DNA from: DATFJT01 sp965230755
GTDB taxonomy: Bacteria; Bacteroidota; Bacteroidia; Chitinophagales; Saprospiraceae
Direction: 5' to 3'
DNA length: 64,000 bases
Assembly (NCBI GenBank): GCA_965230755.1
Contig: CBDDLT010000019.1
Coordinates: forward strand, 1 to 64,000
Under the pieces are notes generated by a model, which saw only the letters and a list, made by a program, of their open reading frames with translations, ran no database searches and was not told the origin of the DNA. The first letter of the stretch is position 1. Every line of letters starts with the position of its first letter. The translations under genes and the position numbers were made by a program. Positions 18,461 through 26,126 of the stretch are shown piece after piece.

Positions 18461-21400
18461 TTGAATCCTTCTATTAAACTATTCTTATTTCTTGCTTTTT
18501 TATGTTTCGAACTTGCCTTCTTATCTGCTCAAGATAAGAAAGAGCAGGCACCAGCTGCTTTAACTTGGAGAGCTCTGGGTCCCGCTATGAATTCCGGGAG
18601 AATTGCGGATATCGCAATCAACCCCCATAATCATGACCAGTGGTATATTGCTGCGGCCTCAGGAGGAGTTTGGAAAACAGATAATCACGGAAATACATTC
18701 TATCCCATTTTTGATCAGTATGGTTCATATTCGATTGGGTGTGTTAGTATCGATCCAAAGAATCCAAATGTAGTTTGGCTGGGTACTGGTGAAAATAATA
18801 ATCAGCGCTCTGTTGCCTACGGAGATGGTGTATACAAGTCTGTAGATGGTGGTAAGTCCTGGAAGAAAATGGGTTTGGATAAATCCGAGCATATTGGAAA
18901 CATTGTCATTCATCCGGATAATTCTGATAGAGTTTTTGTATCTGCCTATGGTCCTCTATGGAGTTCTGGCGGTGATCGAGGACTTTATCGAACCAATGAC
19001 GGCGGTCAAACTTGGGACAAAATTCTGGAAGTTGATGAACATACTGGTATCAATGAGTTTCATATTGACCCCAATGATGGTAATATTATGTACGCTACTG
19101 CACACCAAAGAAGAAGACATGTCTGGACCTATATTAGCGGAGGACCTGCCTCAGCAATTTATAAGTCTACCGATGCAGGAGAAACTTGGAGAAAATTGAC
19201 CAATGGTATTCCCAAAAATGATTTGGGAAGGATTTCTATTAGTGCTGCTCCTTCGCAAGCAGGATTGGTCTATGCCATGATCGAAGCTGACAAAAAAAGT
19301 GGAGGAGTTTACCGATCGGAAGACTACGGTGAAAGCTGGAAGAAAACCTCTGATTACCAAACTAGTGGTAATTACTACGTTGAAATTTACTGTGACCCGT
19401 ATGATGCGGATAAGGTTTTCAGCATGGATACCTGGTTGCATCACAGTGAAGACGGAGGAAAGACCTTTAAGAGAACTGGTGAGAAGAGCAAGCATGTGGA
19501 CAACCATGATATTTGGATAGACCCCAACAATACTGATCATTGGTTGGTGGCCTGTGACGGAGGATTATATGAGACTTGGGACCACGCCACAAACTGGCAT
19601 TTTAAGCCTAATCTTCCTCTGACTCAATTCTATAAGCTAGCAGTGGACAATGATCTTCCATTTTATAATGTGTATGGAGGGACCCAAGATAATAACACCA
19701 TTGGAGGACCAAGCAGGACAATCAACAATGCCGGAATCGCCAATTCTGATTGGTATATTACGAAAGGTGGTGATGGCTTTAAATCTCAAGTGGATCCTGA
19801 AGATCCAAATATCATTTACAGTCAATCTCAGTACGGATGGTTGGTGCGATATGATCATAAGAGCGGAGAAAGGATCAGTATCAAGCCAATGGCAGATAGA
19901 GACGAGAAAGGCCTGAGGTGGAACTGGGATAGCCCATTACTGATAAGTCCACACTCCTCTAAGCGTCTGTATTTTGCTGCCAATAAATTATTTAGAAGCG
20001 ATGATCGAGGAGATAATTGGAAAGCAATAAGTGATGACCTCAGTAGAGATTTGGATCGAAATGAACTCGAAGTAATGGATCGAATTTGGGAAGTCGACGC
20101 AGTTGCTAAGAATAGATCCACCTCAGAATATGGCAATATTACTGCGCTGGATGAGTCACCATTAAAAGAAGATCGCCTCATAGTAGGCACTGATGACGGC
20201 CTAGTACACTTAAGCGATGATGCTGGACAAAATTGGAGAACCACGAAGAATATTTCCGGAATTCCAGATATGTGTTATGTCAATGATGCTAGGTACTCAT
20301 TGCATGACGAGAATACGGTCTACTTGGTGTTCAACAATCACAAACACGGAGATTTTAAGCCTTATTTACTGAAAAGTACGGATAATGGAAGAACATGGAG
20401 AAATATCTCCGGAACCCTGCCGGAAAGGGGTTCTGTATACACCATTGAGGAGGATCATGTTGATCCGGATTTGCTCTTTTGTGGAACCGAATTCGGTGCT
20501 TTCTACACTGCGGATGGCGGAAAGAATTGGACCCAACTAAAGCAGGGAATGCCTACCATTGCGGTGAGAGACTTGGAAATACAAAGAAGAGAGAATGATT
20601 TGGTGGCGGCTACTTTTGGACGGGGTTTTTACGTCATTGACAACTATCACTTGTTGAGAGAATTAGATAATAAAGACGATAGAGCCCATATTTTCGATGT
20701 GAAGACTGCACTACTCTACAATGAGTCTAGCCCACTGGGAACCAGAGGCAATGCCAGTCAAGGCGAATCGTATTTTACTACTAAAAATCCTCCTGTTGGA
20801 GTGAGTTTTGATTATCATCTGGACACTGTTCCACCGAGCATAAAACAAGCTAGAAATAAGAAAGAGAAGAAGCTTCGCAAGAACAAGGATAAAACCGTTT
20901 ATCCTACTAAGGAAGAAATTACAGCTGAGGATCGCGAAAGAAAAAAACAATTGATCTTTGTTGTGGAGGACAAAGAGGGGAATACAATTAACAAAATAAT
21001 TAAGCCTGCCAAACAAGGTATTCATAGAGTGGTATGGAATGGAAGATACGCCAGCCAATCAGCAATCCAGTTAAAAGAGAGAAAACCAGGAAGGTATAGT
21101 TCCAGAGATTGGGGGGCATTGGTGCCAGAAGGGGATTATCGCGTCAGCATGATCCTTCAGCAACACGATGATTTGGATACTTTGGTTCTGCACAAGGATT
21201 TTAAAGTAAAACACTTAAACAATAATACAATTGTCCTGGACCAGCAATCAATAGCCATTACGGAAGATTTTAGATCTAAAACGGCTTCGCTGTATAGGTC
21301 TATTCAAGGAAGTACCAAATTATTGAGTGAGACTGATTCGAAAATAAAGCATTTGGATAAAGCCATACAAACCAGTCCTAAGTTGCCTATGGGATGGTTA

Positions 21401-21724
21401 GATCGTGTACAAGAAATGCAGGATAAGATGTGGGAATTGAAAGACCTGATTTATGGAAATTCCAGCTTGAGAAGCCGGTATTACACCACTGAAAACTCAT
21501 TGATAGAAAGAGCCTGGTATGCTTATGGCAACACCATCAACAATCGCCAAAAACCCACTGGAACGGCTATGAGAATGTATGAGATTGCAAGTGAAGACTA
21601 CAGCAATATCGTACAGCCCATATTGAGTAAGCTCGTCCGCGATGTTGAACGATTAGAAAAGGAAATGGATGAACTTGGAGGGCCCTATACTCCAGGTAGG
21701 GACGATAGTTGGAAGAAGGAATAA
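18461..21724 (+). CDS. Secreted BNR/VPS10-like beta-propeller protein
   Basis: The gene starts at TTG (no nearby in-frame ATG) and encodes 1087 residues with a signal peptide ending at LSAQ. At least nine Asp-box (S/T-x-D-x-G-x-T-W) repeats are scattered through residues ~70-700, for example KSVDGGKSW, RTNDGGQTW, KSTDAGETW, RSEDYGESW, KSTDNGRTW and TADGGKNW. This implies one or two large propellers of the sortilin/VPS10 or glycoside-hydrolase-like fold. Residues ~790-1087 are a lysine-rich, partly helical domain. Databases often label this family 'glycosyl hydrolase', but no catalytic acid is identifiable here, so function is left open. An IS element lies just downstream. Confidence 0.82.
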   Translation: MNPSIKLFLFLAFLCFELAFLSAQDKKEQAPAALTWRALGPAMNSGRIADIAINPHNHDQWYIAAASGGVWKTDNHGNTFYPIFDQYGSYSIGCVSIDPKNPNVVWLGTGENNNQRSVAYGDGVYKSVDGGKSWKKMGLDKSEHIGNIVIHPDNSDRVFVSAYGPLWSSGGDRGLYRTNDGGQTWDKILEVDEHTGINEFHIDPNDGNIMYATAHQRRRHVWTYISGGPASAIYKSTDAGETWRKLTNGIPKNDLGRISISAAPSQAGLVYAMIEADKKSGGVYRSEDYGESWKKTSDYQTSGNYYVEIYCDPYDADKVFSMDTWLHHSEDGGKTFKRTGEKSKHVDNHDIWIDPNNTDHWLVACDGGLYETWDHATNWHFKPNLPLTQFYKLAVDNDLPFYNVYGGTQDNNTIGGPSRTINNAGIANSDWYITKGGDGFKSQVDPEDPNIIYSQSQYGWLVRYDHKSGERISIKPMADRDEKGLRWNWDSPLLISPHSSKRLYFAANKLFRSDDRGDNWKAISDDLSRDLDRNELEVMDRIWEVDAVAKNRSTSEYGNITALDESPLKEDRLIVGTDDGLVHLSDDAGQNWRTTKNISGIPDMCYVNDARYSLHDENTVYLVFNNHKHGDFKPYLLKSTDNGRTWRNISGTLPERGSVYTIEEDHVDPDLLFCGTEFGAFYTADGGKNWTQLKQGMPTIAVRDLEIQRRENDLVAATFGRGFYVIDNYHLLRELDNKDDRAHIFDVKTALLYNESSPLGTRGNASQGESYFTTKNPPVGVSFDYHLDTVPPSIKQARNKKEKKLRKNKDKTVYPTKEEITAEDRERKKQLIFVVEDKEGNTINKIIKPAKQGIHRVVWNGRYASQSAIQLKERKPGRYSSRDWGALVPEGDYRVSMILQQHDDLDTLVLHKDFKVKHLNNNTIVLDQQSIAITEDFRSKTASLYRSIQGSTKLLSETDSKIKHLDKAIQTSPKLPMGWLDRVQEMQDKMWELKDLIYGNSSLRSRYYTTENSLIERAWYAYGNTINNRQKPTGTAMRMYEIASEDYSNIVQPILSKLVRDVERLEKEMDELGGPYTPGRDDSWKKE

Positions 21725-21747
21725 GGAAGTGGTAATTGAAAATTGAT

Positions 21748-21758
21748 AATTAATAATT
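21748..21758. repeat. Putative target-site duplication, left copy
   Basis: AATTAATAATT here is repeated exactly at 22794-22804 on the other side of the insertion sequence. The 11-base length is long for IS982-type elements and the site is AT-rich, so part of the match may be chance. Confidence 0.5.
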
Positions 21759-21771
21759 AACGTGAATAATG
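21754..21771 (+). repeat. IS terminal inverted repeat, left
   Basis: TAATTAACGTGAATAATG, the exact reverse complement of 22781-22798. Confidence 0.85.
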
Positions 21772-22793
21772 TTTAAGCACAAGCTAAAAGAGGGAGACTG
21801 TGATTAGTCTGATTTTCTTGGAATTTAAGAGAAGGTTTTTTAGGCAAGAAATGATAAGCACAAAGTCCGGAGAGCATGTTATTCATAAAACCCTGCAGAG
21901 ATCTGTGTCTGGTATGCTCAATGGAGCAGATATTTTTGAGTTCGTCATTGACTGATTCAATTAGAGCACGTTTTCTTAGGAACAGGCGATCTTCGTCAGA
22001 GAGATTTTGTTTTTTCATATTTCTTCTTCTTTTATAAATGAGACTAATTCCGTCGTTCCACAGATAGTCTGCTAAGGTTTTGGAGATGTATCCTCGATCA
22101 CCAAATAATTTGCCAAAGATAGACTTTACTAAACAATTGATAACCTTAAGATTACGGTCATCTGTATTGGCTTTTGAGAGATAAAATGACAATATTTCTC
22201 CTCTGTCATTAATGATAAGATGCAGCTTAAAACCAAAGAACCAACCCATTGTAGACCTCCCTTTAGTCGCTAAATGAGAGAAAGTTTTATGTTGTTTTTC
22301 CCTTTTAATATGACAAACTTTTATGGTCGTCGAATCAATAAAATTCACTCCTCTACTATGGCCCAAACAACGCTGATTCATGAATACTATAAAAGGAATA
22401 ATCAGTTTTTTCTGCGTTTGGTTAAAGCGTTCGTAGCTCACTAAATCTGGGAATAAATCTGTCCAATGCTGACATACATACTCCTTATAAAAGGCTTTGA
22501 AATTAGTATAATGACTAAGATGAAAAGCAATATAAATGGTCATCATCTCAGAATCAGAAAGCCTAGATTTTCTATTTCTCACTCGTTTTACACCAGAATC
22601 TAGTCTGATTTTATCCATTTGAGGCTTAAATCGAATGAAAAAGTCGTCAACTTCTATGAAAATTTGGATAAGATTGTCTATATTCATAACAGGAGATTTT
22701 TCAGTAAGTTATTGATTGTCAAACCATAATATACTGATTTTTCTCCTTCTTTTTTACCTGATAATCTGCTTTTTCTTATCCATTATTCACGTT
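21759..22793 (-). mobile_element. IS982-type insertion sequence
   Basis: About 1.03 kb, with one transposase gene and perfect terminal inverted repeats. Between the proposed duplications the ends read AACGTGAATAATG and CATTATTCACGTT. The inverted match extends outward to 18 bases (21754-21771 and 22781-22798), because the flanking AT-rich target is itself partly palindromic. The element lies between the converging ends of the BNR protein gene and the DtxR-like regulator gene, so it disrupts neither. Confidence 0.85.
21773..22687 (-). CDS. IS982 family transposase
   Basis: A 304-residue DDE transposase. The order of motifs fits IS982: NFIDSTTIKVCH (first Asp), GWFFGFKLHLIINDRGEILSF, LFGDRGYISKTLADYLW (second Asp), and RKRALIESVNDELKNICSIEHTRHRS (Glu). 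The reading frame is intact and ends two bases from the left inverted repeat, so the element may be active. Confidence 0.92.
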   Translation of the reverse strand: MNIDNLIQIFIEVDDFFIRFKPQMDKIRLDSGVKRVRNRKSRLSDSEMMTIYIAFHLSHYTNFKAFYKEYVCQHWTDLFPDLVSYERFNQTQKKLIIPFIVFMNQRCLGHSRGVNFIDSTTIKVCHIKREKQHKTFSHLATKGRSTMGWFFGFKLHLIINDRGEILSFYLSKANTDDRNLKVINCLVKSIFGKLFGDRGYISKTLADYLWNDGISLIYKRRRNMKKQNLSDEDRLFLRKRALIESVNDELKNICSIEHTRHRSLQGFMNNMLSGLCAYHFLPKKPSLKFQENQTNHSLPLLACA

Positions 22794-22798
22794 AATTA
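22781..22798 (-). repeat. IS terminal inverted repeat, right
   Basis: CATTATTCACGTTAATTA, the exact reverse complement of 21754-21771. Confidence 0.85.
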
Positions 22799-22804
22799 AT
22801 AATT
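22794..22804. repeat. Putative target-site duplication, right copy
   Basis: AATTAATAATT, identical to 21748-21758. It partly overlaps the outward-extended inverted repeat. Confidence 0.5.
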
Positions 22805-22843
22805 GGTTGGTTAGTTGGTTCTTATGGCTGAAAGAAACAACTA

Positions 22844-23500
22844 CTAAACTTTTTCAACTAGAAGTCTTTCACAGACGGACTTCCCTAAGACGACATTCGA
22901 TTGATCATCATAGGAAACTGAATAGCTTCCATCAAAGGATTCTATCTGTTCGACCTTAATCCGAGTATTCAGCTGAATGGTCTTTTTATTTAAATAAAGT
23001 AAAAATTCTGATGAACTATCCCTCAGGGCTTTGACGCGCACAATAGAATCAACGGGCATTTGCGAGAGACGCTGGTAACTTGATTTATCGAAGTTGCCAT
23101 TTTTATCGGGAATTGGAGAACCGTGCGGATCAGCGGTTGGAAAGCCCAATATCTCATCCATTCGATTGAAGAATTTCTCAATTTTGATATGTTCTAACTC
23201 CTCCGCAATCTCGTGCACCTCTTCCCAACCGAAACGCATAATCTGTAGCAAGAAAAGTTCGGATAATCTGTGTTTTCTAATAATAGACGCCGCCCATTTT
23301 TTACCCTTATCAGTTATTCGAATAGGCTTATATCTCTCTGATTTGACAAAACCTTCAGCCTGTAACTTTTTGATCATATCATTGGCTGTCGGTCGGCTGA
23401 CCTGAAGTTCTTCGCTGAGATCAGACAAAGCAATTTCATCATTTTTTAGATGTAGAAAGAACAGGGCTTTGATGTAATTCTCTTTGGTAACTGAAGCCAC
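22844..23500 (-). CDS. DtxR/MntR-family metal-dependent transcriptional regulator
   Basis: The protein (~218 residues from the GTG at 23500; a TTG at 23512 would add four) has the DtxR/MntR order of domains. An N-terminal winged helix (SVTKENYIKALFFL ... LQVSRPTANDMIKKLQAEG) is followed by a dimerisation and metal-binding domain with RKHRLSE, EEVHEIAEELEH and GFPTADPHGSPIP, which supply the His/Glu ligands. The C-terminus is an SH3-like FeoA-type domain. Such regulators sense Mn2+ or Fe2+ and repress uptake genes. The start was chosen because a -7 element (TATCTTTG on the minus strand, 23517-23510) covers the TTG codon. It is divergent from a TonB receptor whose promoter holds a DtxR-like operator. 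Confidence 0.88.
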   Translation of the reverse strand: MASVTKENYIKALFFLHLKNDEIALSDLSEELQVSRPTANDMIKKLQAEGFVKSERYKPIRITDKGKKWAASIIRKHRLSELFLLQIMRFGWEEVHEIAEELEHIKIEKFFNRMDEILGFPTADPHGSPIPDKNGNFDKSSYQRLSQMPVDSIVRVKALRDSSSEFLLYLNKKTIQLNTRIKVEQIESFDGSYSVSYDDQSNVVLGKSVCERLLVEKV

Positions 23501-23509
23501 TTTTTTACA

Positions 23510-23517
23510 CAAAGATA
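23510..23517 (-). promoter_or_regulatory. -7 promoter element of the DtxR-like regulator gene
   Basis: On the minus strand this reads TATCTTTG, a full match to TAnnTTTG. It implies a very short leader and translation from the GTG at 23500. No clear -33 element is seen; its expected position falls in the operator region, compatible with autoregulation. Confidence 0.5.
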
Positions 23518-23534
23518 ATTTATTGTCAGTAAAT

Positions 23535-23565
23535 TTTGTTAGATTAGTCTAACTTTATATTTTTG
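23535..23565 (+). promoter_or_regulatory. Bacteroidota promoter of the TonB receptor gene
   Basis: TTTG (23535-23538), 19 bases, then TATTTTTG (23558-23565) is an exact -33/-7 pair for the main Bacteroidota sigma factor, 25 bases before the ATG of the receptor gene. Confidence 0.8.
23538..23553. promoter_or_regulatory. DtxR/MntR-type operator
   Basis: GTTAGATTAGTCTAAC has perfect GTTAGA/TCTAAC arms and closely resembles the TTAGGTTAGCCTAACCTAA type of DtxR box. It fills the spacer between the -33 and -7 elements of the TonB receptor promoter, where bound repressor would block RNA polymerase. The regulator gene is transcribed away from it on the other strand. Confidence 0.8.
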
Positions 23566-23590
23566 CAAACCTAATTTTAGCAAAATAGAT

Positions 23591-25909
23591 ATGTTGTTGA
23601 GAGTTATTTTATTTACTTATTTCATTTTATTTGGCCTTGTCATAAATGCACAAACGGGAGCAATTCGAGGGACTGTAACAATAGATTCCAAGCCTACAGA
23701 ATATGCTCAAATAAGTATCAATTCTATCAATATCGGAACTTTATCCAGTGCTAATGGCCATTTTAGTCTAGAGAATATTCCTTTCGGAGAGCATACTGTT
23801 TCAGTGGCATATATCGGGTATAAAACTGTACAAAAAACTGTGCTTGTCGATCAATCTCAAAACGATGTAAATATTGATTTCGAACTCGATGAACTTAGCT
23901 TAGAATTGGACGCCATTGTGGTAACAGGTACGAAAACTTTCAAGCGCAGAACCAACTCTCCGGTCATGGTCAACGTGATCAATAGTAAAACCATAGAGAA
24001 TGTTCAGGCCTGTAATCTCTCGGAAGGGTTGAAATTTCAACCGGGATTAAGGGTTGAGACTGATTGTCAAACCTGTAATTACACGCAGTTAAGGATGAAT
24101 GGTATGGGAGGAGGTTATTCACAGATTTTAGTCAATGGTAGACCCATCTTCAGTCCACTTACCGGGCTTTATGGAATGGAACAACTGCCTGCCAACATGA
24201 TTGATAGAATAGAAGTGGTCCGAGGTGGAGGTTCCTCATTGTACGGTTCTAGCGCCATCGGTGGGACGGTCAATGTGATTACGAAAATCCCAAGAGACAA
24301 CAGTTATGAGTTGAACTATACTTATCAAAATATCGATGGGCAAACCAATGACAATACTATAAGTGGAAACGCAACATTGATTTCTGAGGACGGAAATTCA
24401 GGTGTTTCTTTTTTTCTGAACAGACGACAACGTGATTTTTACGATGCCAATGGAGATAATTTCTCTGAAATTCCTTTGATCAACAATACTTCCATCGGTA
24501 GCAATGTCTTCTTTTTACCCAAGGACAACCAAAAATTGGAACTCAATCTCAGCTACATTAATGAATATCGATTTGGAGGAGAAATGGTTGAAGATAAACC
24601 GGCCTATCTCGCGCAGCAATCTGAAGAGAGAACCCATGATGTTTGGATGATGAGTGCAGATTATCAAATCAATTTTAATCGGGATAATAGCTCGCTGATC
24701 ACTTATATCGCTGGACAAAATACTTCTCGAGATCACTATACCGGGATTATTCCTGACGAAGATGCACCGGAATTTGATGAGTTCGTCACTAACCCACCCT
24801 ATGGCGTTTCCGAAGTAAGCACCGTCAATGTGGGATTACAGTTGAACCACAGATTACAGGACTTTCTGGGAGGGAAAAATGTCCTAAGCTTTGGTGCAGA
24901 ATACATCTACGATGATGTCTTGGATGAGATTCCGGCTTATCGGTATCTTATTGACCAAACCACCGAAGATTATGGTCTTTTTCTTCAAAGTGACTGGGAA
25001 ATCATTCCTGAGCTCACTTTGTTATCAGGCGTCAGAATGGATCAACACAATTTGGTGGATGATATCGTCTTTAGTCCAAGAGCATCCTTACTTTATAAGT
25101 ATAGAGAGAATATGCAGTTTCGAATCAACTACGGCGGAGGATTTAGAGCTCCACAAGCTTTTGACACGGACTTACACATTGCTTTTGCCGGTGGTGGAAT
25201 TTCACGTATATCCCTATCTCCGGACTTAGAACCTGAAAAATCTCACAGCATAAGTAGCTCCATAAACTATGACAAGCCAATGGAGAATTGGATTGCCGGA
25301 TTCACATTAGAGGGATTCTATAATCGACTAAACAATGCCTTTTTCCTTCAGCCCATTGGGCAAGATCAGTTTGGGGAATTATTCGAAAAACAAAATGGAG
25401 ATGGAGCCGATGTTCAAGGAATTACCCTGGAATTACGTGCCAATTACAATAGAAAAATCCAGCTGGAAGGAGGATTTACCTTACAAACAAGTGAGTTCGA
25501 TAATCCGGTGCAGTATATCGATGAAATAGACGGAATCAAGGAATTCATAAGAACACCCAACGACTATGGCTATGCCATACTTAGCATTACACCAAGTGAT
25601 CGATGGAATGCAACACTGAATTATGTTTATACAGGGTCCATGAAGGTTCCACATTTTGCAGGTGCTCCTAATCAAACGGTTGATGAAATAATTTCGACAG
25701 AAAGCTTCTCAGAAGTAAGCACAAAAATGGCTTATATCTTACCTCTTCTATCCTCTAGTAACAACATGGAAATCTATGGTGGTGTCAAAAATATTTTCAA
25801 TGCATACCAGGATGATTTCGATATTGGAAAAAATAGAGATAGTAATTTCGTTTATGGACCGGCACAACCAAGAACATTTTTCATAGGAGTTAAATTGAGT
25901 TCGAATTGA
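23591..25909 (+). CDS. TonB-dependent receptor, probably for metal uptake
   Basis: A 772-residue outer-membrane receptor. The signal peptide (to ~20) is followed by a carboxypeptidase-like beta domain (GAIRGTVTIDSKPTEYAQ, ~22-105) and a plug with the usual NVINSKTIENV ... IEVVRGGGSSLYGSSAIGG. The plug carries cysteines at 141, 159 and 162 (ETDCQTCNYTQLRMNG), a motif shared by a subgroup of Bacteroidota receptors. A 22-strand barrel ending in FFIGVKLSSN completes it. Control by a DtxR/MntR-type operator in its promoter indicates a metal ion or metal complex (Fe or Mn) as substrate; this is inference, since no ligand-specific residues are recognised. Confidence 0.88.
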   Translation: MLLRVILFTYFILFGLVINAQTGAIRGTVTIDSKPTEYAQISINSINIGTLSSANGHFSLENIPFGEHTVSVAYIGYKTVQKTVLVDQSQNDVNIDFELDELSLELDAIVVTGTKTFKRRTNSPVMVNVINSKTIENVQACNLSEGLKFQPGLRVETDCQTCNYTQLRMNGMGGGYSQILVNGRPIFSPLTGLYGMEQLPANMIDRIEVVRGGGSSLYGSSAIGGTVNVITKIPRDNSYELNYTYQNIDGQTNDNTISGNATLISEDGNSGVSFFLNRRQRDFYDANGDNFSEIPLINNTSIGSNVFFLPKDNQKLELNLSYINEYRFGGEMVEDKPAYLAQQSEERTHDVWMMSADYQINFNRDNSSLITYIAGQNTSRDHYTGIIPDEDAPEFDEFVTNPPYGVSEVSTVNVGLQLNHRLQDFLGGKNVLSFGAEYIYDDVLDEIPAYRYLIDQTTEDYGLFLQSDWEIIPELTLLSGVRMDQHNLVDDIVFSPRASLLYKYRENMQFRINYGGGFRAPQAFDTDLHIAFAGGGISRISLSPDLEPEKSHSISSSINYDKPMENWIAGFTLEGFYNRLNNAFFLQPIGQDQFGELFEKQNGDGADVQGITLELRANYNRKIQLEGGFTLQTSEFDNPVQYIDEIDGIKEFIRTPNDYGYAILSITPSDRWNATLNYVYTGSMKVPHFAGAPNQTVDEIISTESFSEVSTKMAYILPLLSSSNNMEIYGGVKNIFNAYQDDFDIGKNRDSNFVYGPAQPRTFFIGVKLSSN

Positions 25910-26126
25910 ACATCTTCAGAAAATGGAATTAAGCCACCAAAGAGACAATTTCAGTCTTGAATCAAAAAGTCCATGTGAATCATGTCTTCATCATTGAGTT
26001 TCTCCCGTTGATCTAATAAGCTCTGTAAGCTGTTAATAATACGTTATCTTAATTTCAAAATTATAAGGTACCGACTGATATCCTTAACTTCAAAGCGAAT
26101 TCAATCAAAACTTTAAACTTCTTATC

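Noticed and set aside
19151..20244. Two antisense frames of 129 codons within the BNR-protein gene
   Set aside because: They are shadows of the Asp-box-rich coding sequence and lack any domain pattern.
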